A stretch of 39,062 nucleotides of DNA from the NCBI RefSeq assembly GCF_017650195.1, contig NZ_JAGCFH010000227.1, forward strand, positions 1-39,062, written 5' to 3'. The number at the start of each line of letters is the position of its first letter. Positions within the stretch are counted from its first letter, which is position 1. Both the position numbers and the translations under genes were made by a program. The stretch comes from Ruminococcus sp. (GTDB lineage: Bacteria; Bacillota; Clostridia; Oscillospirales; Ruminococcaceae). Below are positions 26,749-35,445 of this stretch, one piece after another. Below the pieces are notes generated by a model. That model did no database searches. It worked only from the letters and a program-made list of their open reading frames with translations, and was not told the origin of the DNA.

Positions 26749-28013
26749 CAGTCCTGCCCCTCCTTATTCAGCATGATGTATATGCTGTCCAGTTTGAGGG
26801 ACTTAGCCGCATTGATTATCCGTTCCTTTGTAACGGCGCAGAAGCGTGCGAAGTGCTCCTCGGGAGTTATGAAGTCATTGTCGCAGAAACAGTCGAAATA
26901 CCATGATATATATGATGAAGGAGTGTCGCCGCATTGCTGGACGGCGTTATCCAGCGCCATGATGGCGCTTGCTACCTCATCGTCGGTTATATTGCCCTTT
27001 GCTATCTCGTCAAGCTGAGCGAGTATTGCGGATTTTGCCTTTTCTGTATTGCAGCGGTCAACGCCTGTATCAACGCTCAGGGAACCCTTTACGAAGGAGG
27101 AGGTGCTGCTGCAATAGTAGCAGAGGCTCATTTTTTCACGGACGTTGATAAAAAGCTTTGAAGATGGAAGCTCTCCATATATTATGCTCATCATTTTCAG
27201 CGCGTATTTGTCTGTGGTATCGGTTTTGAAGGACATTACCATTTTGCACTGATTGACGTCGAATTCGTCTGTAACTGTTTCTGGCTCGGGCTTTAGAGGG
27301 CTCGGGCAGTAAAAGCTCAGGGGTATAGGCGATCTGTCTATGTCTGCAAAGCATTCACGGAACATATCTGCAAAGGAGTCGTCCTTCACGGGAGAAACGT
27401 AGTATATCTCAACCTGAGCCGTCCTCAGGAGCTCCTGGTAGGCAAGGAAGGTGCTGCGTGGGTCGGCTGCAAGAGCTGTTTCCCTGTTTCCGTAGCTTGC
27501 GACAGCAGCAGGCTCTCCTCGGAAAGCAAGCCTTGAAGCCTGCATGAGAGCGTAAGCGTGTTTGTCGTTTAGCTCACAGTCGATACGGTCGAGGAGTTCC
27601 TTTTTTGATATGGAGAAGGATTCCTCGCTGAACCTTCCATTATTGGCGTCGGGAGCGAAGATGCAGTCCCTTATGAGCTCACGCATCTCTCCGCCTATAT
27701 CCTCGCCGTCTATGGCGTACTTATTGTCCAGCCAGCTTGCCCGGACTCCGAGTATCTGTGAATCGCTCTTTTTTCTTGTGGTGGAGCTGAGAGCCGCTCC
27801 GTAAAGCTCGGACAGCTTTTCAGAAAAAGCAGCGTAAGACCTGTATCTGCTGTTTGAATTGGTAAGCACGCTGACGGCAAGATTGTTCAGTGCCGCAGTT
27901 TCGGTATGCAGTTCCGTAAGGAAGTATACGGAAAGTGAACGGCTTTTGAATTTTTCGTCTGTTACAGACGTGAAGCCAATGCCGTTTCCTATGTCGGATC
28001 TCTGATATATCAT
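26748..28013 (-). CDS. M16-family peptidase-like protein without zinc site (YfmF type)
   Basis: 421 residues with the M16 fold (ELHTETAALNNLAVSVLTNSN early, then LPSSKLFINVREKMSLCYYCSS, the R/Y-containing substrate-binding region near 290-310). The HxxEH zinc motif is absent, as expected for the non-catalytic partner in heterodimeric M16 enzymes. First gene of the operon; the ATG is ten bases after GGAG. Its stop codon shares one base with the next start. The name follows the Bacillus YmfF/YmfH pair. Confidence 0.9.
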   Translation of the reverse strand: MIYQRSDIGNGIGFTSVTDEKFKSRSLSVYFLTELHTETAALNNLAVSVLTNSNSRYRSYAAFSEKLSELYGAALSSTTRKKSDSQILGVRASWLDNKYAIDGEDIGGEMRELIRDCIFAPDANNGRFSEESFSISKKELLDRIDCELNDKHAYALMQASRLAFRGEPAAVASYGNRETALAADPRSTFLAYQELLRTAQVEIYYVSPVKDDSFADMFRECFADIDRSPIPLSFYCPSPLKPEPETVTDEFDVNQCKMVMSFKTDTTDKYALKMMSIIYGELPSSKLFINVREKMSLCYYCSSTSSFVKGSLSVDTGVDRCNTEKAKSAILAQLDEIAKGNITDDEVASAIMALDNAVQQCGDTPSSYISWYFDCFCDNDFITPEEHFARFCAVTKERIINAAKSLKLDSIYIMLNKEGQD

Positions 28014-28125
28014 AAAGTCCGTACTCCAATCGTTAAAGGCTGCTTCTTGAAGAAGCCTTATTTCATAAAAGCTGCCTGATGACAGCTGATATGAAAAGCA
28101 CCGGCAGTCAACAGGTTTACACTCT

Positions 28126-28134
28126 ATTATAACA
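28126..28134 (-). promoter_or_regulatory. Extended -10 promoter of the yfmF operon
   Basis: TGTTATAAT is an extended -10 (TG-N-TATAAT) on the minus strand. The -35 region is weak, which an extended -10 can compensate for. Confidence 0.55.
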
Positions 28135-28214
28135 CAACCGGAAACAAATTACCATAGCATTTTTAATTTTTTTTATATTTTTATTAACGTATAGTTTATA
28201 TTATACTGAAAAGC

Positions 28215-28244
28215 TTGATTTTTACAGGGCAAAAGTGGTATAAT
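28215..28244 (+). promoter_or_regulatory. Promoter of the RING-finger membrane protein gene
   Basis: -35 TTGATT (28215-28220), 18-base spacer, -10 TATAAT (28239-28244). Confidence 0.65.
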
Positions 28245-28357
28245 ATATTGAGTGTTCAATAACCGCCGTTATGGGGCGGTTATCTGCCCCCCTGCCAGGG
28301 GAGGCGGATAATGATATAAAGAAGAGCTGCCAGTCGCTGGAGAAAGGAGGCATGAGC

Positions 28358-29332
28358 ATGAGATATTTAGGGGAGAAATGCCCACTGTGCGGCGTTGAAT
28401 TCACCGAGGACGATGATATAGTCGTTTGCCCAGACTGTGGTACTCCGCATCACAGGGAATGTTATATGTCAGAAAATCGGTGCGCAAATGAAGAGCTTCA
28501 TGCCGAAGGCTGGAAATGGGAGAGAAAGATTAGGAAGCACGGCTTCAGGACCTGTCAAAAATGCCATTTCCCAAATAAATACACTGATACGGTATGTAGC
28601 CGTTGCGGCGCGGAGCTTTCAGACATTTCAGTCGATGATAACGGTGTAGCAAGCGGTGTCTCTGAGAACGGACAGCAGGGAAGAGACTCCTTTTCAGTTC
28701 CTGATGCTGAGGAGTTGCTCAATCCTATAAAGTTTCTAGGCCTTGATCCCGACGAGGATATGGGCGGAGCCACCATGAAGGAAATCTCTGACTTCGTGGG
28801 TACGAGCGCTATATATTATATACCCAAGTTCAAGCAGATGAAGGACGGGGGAGCCAAGCCCACATTCAACCTTTTTAGTCTTGTCTTTCCGTCCCTGTTC
28901 TTTGCCAACAGGAAGATGTGGGGCTGGGCTGTGGTCGCTGCTATTCTAAGTATACTTTTTAATCTGCCTGAGAACCTTCTGCTGTGCATAGAGAGTCTGC
29001 CGGAGGATATAGCGAATTTTCTGAGCAGCAACAAGCCTGTTATAGAAAATGTGAGTAATATACTAATAATTGCCGACATGGCTGTGAGAGCAGTTTTCTG
29101 TTTCTTTGCCAACTGGTTTTACTTCCGGTTTTCGTTAAATTCTCTCAAAAAGTTTAAGAAGATGCGTATGGGATCAGAGGATATTAAGGCAGCAGGCGGC
29201 GTAAAACCGTTCAATATGGTGCTGATAATGCTTATAAAGTACGGTATCGGCGTGGCTGCAGTAGCTGTTCTGTATATGGGATTTGAGATGATAACTACAG
29301 TTCAGGATTTTAGTACCCTGTGTCTGCACTGA
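28358..29332 (+). CDS. Membrane protein with N-terminal prokaryotic RING-type zinc finger
   Basis: 324 residues. A RING/treble-clef finger is seen at 8-42 (CPLC, then CPDCGTPHHREC and a further Cys at 42), followed by a second zinc ribbon at 66-83 (CQKC...CSRCG). Three to four membrane helices follow in the second half (about 165-315, FFANRKMWGWAVVAAILSIL), resembling DUF2628-type regions. Prok-RING domains fused to membrane segments are known in Firmicutes; whether they act in protein modification or just in binding is not settled. The second of two close ATGs is chosen (seven bases from AGGAGG); the first is one base from it. A lipoprotein gene follows within 30 bases. Confidence 0.86.
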   Translation: MRYLGEKCPLCGVEFTEDDDIVVCPDCGTPHHRECYMSENRCANEELHAEGWKWERKIRKHGFRTCQKCHFPNKYTDTVCSRCGAELSDISVDDNGVASGVSENGQQGRDSFSVPDAEELLNPIKFLGLDPDEDMGGATMKEISDFVGTSAIYYIPKFKQMKDGGAKPTFNLFSLVFPSLFFANRKMWGWAVVAAILSILFNLPENLLLCIESLPEDIANFLSSNKPVIENVSNILIIADMAVRAVFCFFANWFYFRFSLNSLKKFKKMRMGSEDIKAAGGVKPFNMVLIMLIKYGIGVAAVAVLYMGFEMITTVQDFSTLCLH

Positions 29333-29361
29333 CAGAGCAGTGTTTTGCGGAGGGGAATGAT

Positions 29362-29898
29362 ATGAGATCAAGAAGAATGTGCATACTTTTACTGCCGCTT
29401 TTATGCCTTATACTGACAGGCTGCGGCTTGCAGGACTATCCTACTTACACTTATGAACTCACAAACGGTATCGGTGAAAAATACCTTGTGAATTACTGTG
29501 AGCAGTCCAACTATCCTGAGAATGTCACCCGTGTGAAGGTGTTCAGAGACAAGGAAAAGATAAGCGACTACAATGGCGGTGCATATACCGGTTGCGATTC
29601 CTATATACCGTCTCAGATCATGTCCGTGGGAAGTTTTGAGAATGTTGATTACTATTACCTCAGAACTCAGACAGGAGAGTACATAATTGCCGACGGCGTT
29701 GTGGACATAAAGTTGAATTTCAATATGCTGTTCATCAGCAAGCCGGTCCCAGAGATGACCGACGCCGAAAAGCGCTCCTACGCCAAGCTCGCGGAAATCA
29801 TGCGCAGTACGGTAACGGCTGAGTATGCGGAAAAGCAGTTTTCAGCCTGCGGTTATAGTTCTGACGTATTTATGGCTTTTTACAGCTATGAGGAATGA
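29362..29898 (+). CDS. Putative lipoprotein, downstream partner of the RING protein
   Basis: 178 residues with a basic head (MRSRR), hydrophobic core and lipobox LTGC; Cys21 is the lipidation site. The mature part is polar, rich in Tyr and Asp, with no recognised catalytic motif. The ATG follows GGAGGGGAATGAT. Its start is 29 bases after the RING-protein stop and before any terminator, so co-transcription is likely. Family not recognised. Confidence 0.82.
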   Translation: MRSRRMCILLLPLLCLILTGCGLQDYPTYTYELTNGIGEKYLVNYCEQSNYPENVTRVKVFRDKEKISDYNGGAYTGCDSYIPSQIMSVGSFENVDYYYLRTQTGEYIIADGVVDIKLNFNMLFISKPVPEMTDAEKRSYAKLAEIMRSTVTAEYAEKQFSACGYSSDVFMAFYSYEE

Positions 29899-29935
29899 AA
29901 AAAATTCCTGTATGCATTGCATACAGGAATTTTTT
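29898..29935. terminator. Bidirectional terminator
   Basis: AATTCCTGTATGCA and TGCATACAGGAATT form a near-perfect stem flanked by an A-run and a T-run. It ends the lipoprotein gene and the convergent prepilin gene. Confidence 0.92.
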
Positions 29936-29943
29936 AATGCCGA

Positions 29944-30495
29944 TTATGCGTACTTGCTGTCCCTGTCAGGGTACATTCTGTACTCAGGTTCGTTTGCTGT
30001 TCCGTCACCGACCCAAATCTCAATCTGCGAATGGTCATCGTCATGATAACATATAAACCAGCGGTTGAGTTTCTTTCCCTCTTCGGACTTGGTGTATTTA
30101 ACCGGTGTATTGAGTTTTCCGACAACAGAATTAAGCGAGTCCTGGAAAGGCTCTGTCTGAGTAGAAGCTCCGTTCCAGAGTGAATCGTTGCCGCCGCCGT
30201 GTTTAACACCATCCTTAGAGCAGGCAATGCACAAATCGTAGGTATCGGAACCAACGGTAACCTGCATTTGCTTTGCGCTTTGCGCCGTTAATGCCTCTTC
30301 TGCATCGTCATTATCGGCGATGGTCGTCATTACAGAGTCATAGATTCTCTTTGCGCTTGAAATATCAGATGTCCTTCTTGACTTCTTGATATAGCCCAGC
30401 ATAGCGGGAACAAGAAGAGCAGCTAGAACTCCGATAATAGCTATGACAACTACTAACTCTATAAGTGTAAAACCATTCTTTTTTGAATTTGCCAT
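29944..30495 (-). CDS. Type IV prepilin-like (class III signal) pseudopilin
   Basis: 183 residues. A short leader (MANSKKNG) is cut before FTLIELVVVIAIIGVLAALLVP, the typical prepilin-peptidase site with Glu at position 5 of the mature protein (residue 13). The globular part has a cysteine pair (LCIACSKDG) and ends ...EPEYRMYPD. It is a solitary gene: no prepilin peptidase, assembly ATPase or other pilin is in the window. It could serve type IV pili or a secretion pseudopilus encoded elsewhere. The ribosome site is GGGGGGA. Confidence 0.92.
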   Translation of the reverse strand: MANSKKNGFTLIELVVVIAIIGVLAALLVPAMLGYIKKSRRTSDISSAKRIYDSVMTTIADNDDAEEALTAQSAKQMQVTVGSDTYDLCIACSKDGVKHGGGNDSLWNGASTQTEPFQDSLNSVVGKLNTPVKYTKSEEGKKLNRWFICYHDDDHSQIEIWVGDGTANEPEYRMYPDRDSKYA

Positions 30496-30548
30496 AATTA
30501 ATCCCCCCAGATCATAGTGTGCAAATTGAAAAAATAATAATTTTCTAT

Positions 30549-30577
30549 ATTATAAATCCTTTTTGTGCATTTGTCAA
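30549..30577 (-). promoter_or_regulatory. Promoter of the prepilin gene
   Basis: Minus-strand -35 TTGACA (30572-30577), 17-base spacer, -10 TATAAT (30549-30554). It lies between tyrS and the pilin gene, making the pilin independent of the tyrS operon. Confidence 0.8.
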
Positions 30578-30643
30578 GAGGTATTTACAAAAAATTCATA
30601 AAAAATGGCAATTGTTTCTATTCTGTAATATTTAAATTTGTTA

Positions 30644-31861
30644 TTATTTAACAATAACTTTTTTAAATGCTTTCTTTCCCTTGCGGACTATTATTTCACC
30701 ATCAAGGACTATCATTTCCTTAGGATCAGTCTTCTTCTCGTCGTTAACTGTTATACCCCCCTGCTGTACAAGACGTCTTGCCTCGGATACTGAGGGAGCC
30801 AGCTCAGCCTTTACAAGGAGATTGAGGAGTCCTATTGAACCATCGGTAAGGTCAGCTGAGTCTATTTCTGCTACAGGCATATTCTCGTTTGAGCCGCTTC
30901 CACCGAATAGTGCCTTTGCAGCGGCCTTTGCTTTTTCAGCTTCCTCCTCGCCATGTACAAGCTTTGTGAGCTCATAAGCGAGAAGCTCCTTGGCAGCGTT
31001 GAACTGAGCACCCTCCATGGTCTTTTCCATTTCCTCTATCTGCTCTACAGGTACGAAGGTAAGCATTTTCAGGCACTTAATAACGTCAGCGTCATCAACA
31101 TTTCTCCAGTACTGGAAGAAATCGTAAGGAGTGGTCTTATCTGGATCAAGCCATACTGCACCCTTTTCGGTCTTGCCCATTTTCTTGCCCTCTGAGTTGA
31201 GGAGAAGAGTGATAGTCATAGCGTAAGCGTCCTTGCCCAGCTTGCGGCGGATAAGCTCCGTACCTCCAAGCATATTGCTCCACTGATCGTCACCGCCGAA
31301 CTGCATATTGCAGCCGTATTTCTGGAAGAGCTGGTAGAAGTCGTAGCTCTGCATTATCATGTAGTTGAATTCAAGGAATGAAAGACCGCGCTCAAGTCTC
31401 TGCTTGTAGCACTCGGCTGTGAGCATACGGTTTACGCTGAAATGTGCTCCTACCTCGCGGAGGACTTCAATATAATTGAGATTCATGAGCCAGTCAGCGT
31501 TGTTAACAATGATAGCCTTGTCTTCGGAAAAGTCGATGAAGCGACTCATTTGCTTCTTGAAGCAGTCAACATTGTGCTGTATGGTCTCGGGAGTCATCAT
31601 CTTGCGCATATCGGTCTTGCCAGAAGGGTCGCCTATCATGGCTGTTCCGCCGCCGATAAGTACTATAGGCTTGTTGCCTGCCATTTGGAGTCTCTTCATA
31701 AGGCAGAGAGCCATGAAATGACCTACATGGAGTGAGTCCGCAGTGGGGTCGAAGCCGATGTAAAAGGTAGCCTTTCCTGCGTTGACAAGCTCCTCTATTT
31801 CCTTTTCGTCTGTGAGTTGCGCGAGGAGACCTCTGCGTTTGAGTTCTTCAAAAGTAGTCAT
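30644..31861 (-). CDS. tyrS: Tyrosyl-tRNA synthetase
   Basis: 405 residues, class I. The HIGH-type motif is HVGH at 45-48 ([11 protein letters not shown]), the tyrosine pocket includes [28 protein letters not shown] (167-194), and the KMSKS-type loop is KMGKT at 227-231. A C-terminal S4 RNA-binding domain begins near 340 ([29 protein letters not shown]). The ribosome site is AAAGGAGA. It is the last gene of an operon whose leader, 1.4 kb upstream, is a T-box with a tyrosine specifier. Confidence 0.97.
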   Translation of the reverse strand: MTTFEELKRRGLLAQLTDEKEIEELVNAGKATFYIGFDPTADSLHVGHFMALCLMKRLQMAGNKPIVLIGGGTAMIGDPSGKTDMRKMMTPETIQHNVDCFKKQMSRFIDFSEDKAIIVNNADWLMNLNYIEVLREVGAHFSVNRMLTAECYKQRLERGLSFLEFNYMIMQSYDFYQLFQKYGCNMQFGGDDQWSNMLGGTELIRRKLGKDAYAMTITLLLNSEGKKMGKTEKGAVWLDPDKTTPYDFFQYWRNVDDADVIKCLKMLTFVPVEQIEEMEKTMEGAQFNAAKELLAYELTKLVHGEEEAEKAKAAAKALFGGSGSNENMPVAEIDSADLTDGSIGLLNLLVKAELAPSVSEARRLVQQGGITVNDEKKTDPKEMIVLDGEIIVRKGKKAFKKVIVK

Positions 31862-31878
31862 TATTTATTTCTCCTTTT

Positions 31879-32760
31879 TTAATTTTTTTTTATTATTGTA
31901 ACTCCGCGGCGCATCAATTCGTCGCAGAGGTATTCGAGCTGAAACTCTTTCAGAGCGATATTGTACACGGCCTCTTCACCTTTAATGGCTATGTTCAGCG
32001 AAATATCCAATTTTACTTTGGATACGAAGCTTGCTGTACCACTTTTCTTTTTTAGCTTTTTTATGGTTTCTGCGTATAGTATTTCATTGACAGGAAAACA
32101 ATCAACGCTGAAAAGATCATAGTATATGCAGTATTCTGGACCGATATTGATACCACTGAGCTTACTGCATATCATTTTTCCTTCCATGTATGAGCGTTCT
32201 GTGGTTTCAACTTCTTCATGGTGCTTTCTGAGAAAGAAGTATACTGGAAGTCCAAGGAGCTCATATATGCTTACCAAAAGACATCCGACTGATATAAATA
32301 CAAATATAATTGTACGGATCTTATCTGATAAAGGAGGACTTTCCAGATATTCATTGCTATTGATGCTGATCAAAAGAAAAATGATAATTACGGAAATGCC
32401 AATACACAGCGAACTGTACTAGAACACAATAGGGAAGAGTTTTGTGCGATATATTTTTTTCAGGTCTTTGGCCATAGAAGCAGAATTGATGTCATGAAAA
32501 GCATTTATTTCGTATTTTTCGAAAGCTTCCTGATGCAGGTCAGCTTCGCTTCTGTCTTTTATTCTCTCCTCTTTTTTGAGTATGTGTTTTTCCTGTAACA
32601 GCATAATTACGATACACAGTACCATAACTGCCTGCGGAAGCAGTGCCCATGGTAACGAGCTATATTCTTTTTCCAAAATAAACCAGTATATCATCATTCC
32701 AGATACAGGAAGATTACATATAAAAAGAAAGAAGATGTCCTTTTTCTTTTTTGGGGACAT
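31879..32760 (-). pseudogene. Membrane protein gene interrupted by an in-frame amber codon
   Basis: Two halves lie in the same frame, separated only by TAG at 32419-32421. The first (113 codons from the ATG at 32760, behind AGAAAGGA) has two membrane helices and a charged stretch. The second continues for 179 codons without an ATG or ribosome site near its beginning, and the sequence across the TAG (KLFPIVF-stop-YSSLCIGISVIIIFLL) reads as one membrane helix. Another helix and a soluble C-terminal domain of about 120 residues follow. Intact, it would be a protein of about 293 residues. Causes could be real inactivation, a strain variant, or a sequencing error. Family not recognised. Confidence 0.75.
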
Positions 32761-32778
32761 ACGATTTTCCTTTCTGCA

Positions 32779-33240
32779 TTATTCTGCATGCTTCATTATA
32801 GCTTTCAGAAGACCGAGAAAAGCGGAGTGTATAAAGGTACGGACAGCAATGAGAGCGTGTCCACCCATAAAAACGTATTTAATGTAACCGTAGAAGGTTT
32901 CACTCGTAGCTCCGGCATTTTTTTCGGCAAGACCTGACAGATAGGGCTCAACATTACTGTTCCCGAAGGTTACGACCTGTACGAAAAGCGACAGCAGAAG
33001 CGAAATCGTAAAGCTGAGGTTGAGCCATGCGCTGTCGAGACCAGCAAGTCCGGAGACAGGGTGTATATATCTTGTGAAAAGGGCTATACCTGCTATGGAC
33101 AGGACTAGACACACGGTCATGCGTATAAAAGGGAAGCTGTTATCTGATTTGGCAGGGCTGATAAATCCGATGTACAGCATGAGCAGTGAAAACAGAAAGA
33201 CCGCAAGCCCGAGGCTAAGGTAAACTATAGTTCTTTTCAT
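32779..33240 (-). CDS. Small integral membrane protein, first gene of the tyrS operon
   Basis: 153 residues with about four hydrophobic segments (roughly 5-28, 37-56, 70-92 and 120-145). Basic residues near both ends suggest both termini in the cytoplasm. The ATG follows AAAGGATGACGGACA. It starts directly after the T-box terminator and ends 18 bases before the interrupted gene, so all three genes likely share the tyrosine-responsive transcript. Function and family not recognised. Confidence 0.78.
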   Translation of the reverse strand: MKRTIVYLSLGLAVFLFSLLMLYIGFISPAKSDNSFPFIRMTVCLVLSIAGIALFTRYIHPVSGLAGLDSAWLNLSFTISLLLSLFVQVVTFGNSNVEPYLSGLAEKNAGATSETFYGYIKYVFMGGHALIAVRTFIHSAFLGLLKAIMKHAE

Positions 33241-33261
33241 TGTCCGTCATCCTTTCCATAA

Positions 33262-33505
33262 TAATAAAAGCCCCCGGGCAGACGTATGCTGTCCGGGGGC
33301 GAAGTTACTCGCGGTACCACCCCGATTTGCCGGCCTGAGCCGACCTTTTGAAGCTGTAACGGGCACACCCGACCGCACCTACTTGCTTTCAGCACAGCAA
33401 CTCCCGAATGTAGCTCACTGTACGCCATCATTCCCTCGCACCTTCCGGGAACTCTCTGTATCAGACATTGCACAGGTTTTATTCGTTCACAGTATTTGTA
33501 CATTT
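33262..33505 (-). promoter_or_regulatory. T-box leader, tyrosine-specific, heading the tyrS operon
   Basis: Read on the minus strand, stem I has the AGAGAG motif, a GGTGCGAG distal loop, and a specifier TAC (33410-33412, context GAGCTACATTC), a tyrosine codon. The T-box GGGGTGGTACCGCG is at 33310-33323; its TGGT would pair with an ACCA tRNA end. The terminator GCCCCCGG...CCGGGGGC followed by TTTTATT is at 33262-33300. It senses uncharged tRNA-Tyr. Confidence 0.93.
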
Positions 33506-33534
33506 ATAATATCATATCTTTTTCTCATTGTCAA
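33506..33534 (-). promoter_or_regulatory. Promoter of the tyrosine T-box operon
   Basis: Minus-strand -35 TTGACA (33529-33534), 17-base spacer, -10 TATTAT (33506-33511). Confidence 0.8.
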
Positions 33535-33867
33535 GCCCTTCGTTAATGCGTAATTATTGTAGGTGCGCACGTGAGATGGCCCTTGACTGTGAGATAAAAA
33601 GCTTAGTTTTTCTGATGGATATACATGATAGTTTTTTTGAAAGTGTAAAAGTCAGCAATAAATAAAGAGTTAAGTTTTAAGTTGTTAAGTTGATAGTCGC
33701 ATTAATTGCATAATACCTGAGATCTGTTTTGGTGCAATACGCAGATCTAAATAATTATTTCTCCAATAATCAAGAGATTAACGTTGAATTTCAAACCATT
33801 CCTGACTGCGTAAATAAGGGAATATAAAAAATGAAGAACTTTAAATGATTTATTTTTTGCCTGACAC
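33535..33867. other. Intergenic DNA with a short degenerate repeat
   Basis: Between the divergent tyrosine T-box promoter and the DUF1846 promoter there is no convincing gene. Near 33665-33700, AAGAGTTAAGTTTTAAGTTGTTAAGTTG is an imperfect tandem of a GTTAAGTT-type heptad/octad, similar in kind to the other intergenic repeats of this window. Confidence 0.5.
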
Positions 33868-33896
33868 TTGAAATTTGACATAGTTTGGTATATAAT
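33868..33896 (+). promoter_or_regulatory. Promoter of the DUF1846 gene
   Basis: -35 TTGAAA (33868-33873), 17-base spacer, -10 TATAAT (33891-33896). Confidence 0.75.
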
Positions 33897-33928
33897 AAAT
33901 TATTATAGTTTAACGGGAGGAAGAAATA

Positions 33929-35398
33929 ATGAGTTCCAAAATCGGATTTGACAATGAAAAATATCTCAAGACCCAGTCAGAGCATATCAGGCAGCGTATC
34001 TCGCAGTTTGGCGACAAGCTTTACCTTGAATTCGGCGGAAAGCTCTTCGACGACTTTCATGCTTCGAGAGTGCTTCCTGGCTTCAAGCCTGACAGTAAGC
34101 TGCAAATGCTCTTGCAGTTGAAAGACGATGCAGAGATAGTCATTGTCATCAATTCTGATGATATCGAGAAAAACAAGGTTCGCGGCGACCTCGGAATAAC
34201 CTATGATATAGACGTTATTCGTCTTTTCAACGTCTTCACCAAGATTGGACTTTATGTCAGCAGTGTAGTTCTTACTCGCTATGACGGACAGCCCACGGCA
34301 GACGCCTTCCAGAAGCGTCTTGAAGCTCTCGGAGTAAGGGTATATCACCACTACAGCATAAAGGGCTATCCTTCCAATCTACAGTACATCATAAGCGACG
34401 AGGGTTACGGCAGGAATGAATACATAGAGACCTCCCGCAAGCTCGTTGTTATTACTGCACCCGGTCCCGGAAGCGGAAAAATGGCTACCTGCCTTTCACA
34501 GCTCTATCATGAGCACAAGAGGGGGATTAACGCCGGTTATGCAAAGTTTGAGACCTTTCCGATATGGAACCTCCCTCTCCGCCATCCTGTAAATATTGCT
34601 TACGAGGCGGCTACTGCTGACCTTAACGATGTTAATATGATAGACCCATTCCACCTTGAAGCCTACGGAAAGACTACTGTAAACTATAACCGCGATGTTG
34701 AGATATTCCCTGTACTCAATGCGATGTTCGAGAAGATATTGGGTGAGTCTCCTTATAAGTCGCCTACGGATATGGGCGTAAATATGGCGGGCAACTGTAT
34801 CGTTGATGACGAGGCAGTTTCTGAAGCTGCAAGACAGGAGATAATTCGCCGTTATTACATAGGTATGTGCGAGTACCGAAAAGGCCTTATTTCCGAGGAC
34901 GAGGTAATGAAGCTGGAACTTCTTATGAAGCAGGCTAATGTCACCGTTGAGGATAGAAAGGTAGTATCTGCCGCTCTTGACAAGGAAAAGGCTACGGACG
35001 GCCCTGCGGCAGCTATGGAGCTCCCCGACGGAACAGTTATTACGGGACGAACATCAAATCTTCTTGGTGCAGTATCGGCTCTGCTCATAAATGCCCTGAA
35101 GCATTTTGCGGCTATAGATGATGATATCCCGCTTATGTCGCCACATGTTATCGAGCCTATTATGGCTTTGAAGGTGAACCACCTTGGCAACAGCAATCCG
35201 AGAATGCACACCGATGAAACTCTCATTGCGCTGTCTATCTGCGCAAATACTGACGACAACGCAAAGAAGGCTATGGAACAGATATCGAAGCTCCGTGGCT
35301 GTGAGGTACATTCAACTGTTATACTTTCTCAGGTAGATGAGCGTATCTTCAAAAGGCTGGGTATAAACCTCACCTGCGAGCCCAAGTATGAGGCGTGA
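33929..35398 (+). CDS. DUF1846 (UPF0371) family protein
   Basis: 489 residues, the typical length of the family. The beginning MSSKIGFDNEKYLKTQSEHIRQRI and YLEFGGKLFDDFHASRVLPGF is diagnostic. A nucleotide-binding-looking loop VITAPGPGSGKMATCLSQLYH (near 173-193) resembles a P-loop, and MGVNMAGNCIVDDEAV is conserved. Cytoplasmic; no biochemical role is established to my knowledge, although the glycine-rich loop suggests ATP or another phosphate ligand. The ribosome site is GGGAGGAAG. Monocistronic with its own promoter and terminator. Confidence 0.94.
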   Translation: MSSKIGFDNEKYLKTQSEHIRQRISQFGDKLYLEFGGKLFDDFHASRVLPGFKPDSKLQMLLQLKDDAEIVIVINSDDIEKNKVRGDLGITYDIDVIRLFNVFTKIGLYVSSVVLTRYDGQPTADAFQKRLEALGVRVYHHYSIKGYPSNLQYIISDEGYGRNEYIETSRKLVVITAPGPGSGKMATCLSQLYHEHKRGINAGYAKFETFPIWNLPLRHPVNIAYEAATADLNDVNMIDPFHLEAYGKTTVNYNRDVEIFPVLNAMFEKILGESPYKSPTDMGVNMAGNCIVDDEAVSEAARQEIIRRYYIGMCEYRKGLISEDEVMKLELLMKQANVTVEDRKVVSAALDKEKATDGPAAAMELPDGTVITGRTSNLLGAVSALLINALKHFAAIDDDIPLMSPHVIEPIMALKVNHLGNSNPRMHTDETLIALSICANTDDNAKKAMEQISKLRGCEVHSTVILSQVDERIFKRLGINLTCEPKYEA

Positions 35399-35445
35399 TT
35401 TCAGCTGGCAATAGGCTCTGGATACGAAGATATAATTTCTAAGAC

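Larger units (their letters stand above)
28014..28357. other. Divergent leader region with several hairpins
   Basis: On the minus side, the yfmF leader contains GGCTTCTTCAAGAAGCAGCC-like pairing (28038-28057). On the plus side, ATAACCGCC pairs perfectly with GGCGGTTAT (28259-28283), and a second, imperfect stem ATCTGCC...AGGCGGAT follows to about 28315, before AAAGGAGG. The plus leader is thus about 105 bases and well structured. No known riboswitch consensus was recognised. Confidence 0.5.

Noticed and set aside
26245-27018. 257-codon open frame on the plus strand
   Set aside because: Opposite the two M16 genes; no promoter or ribosome site, and no recognisable domain.
33237-33503. 88-codon open frame on the minus strand
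   Set aside because: It covers the T-box leader including its terminator, which explains the sequence conservation as RNA.
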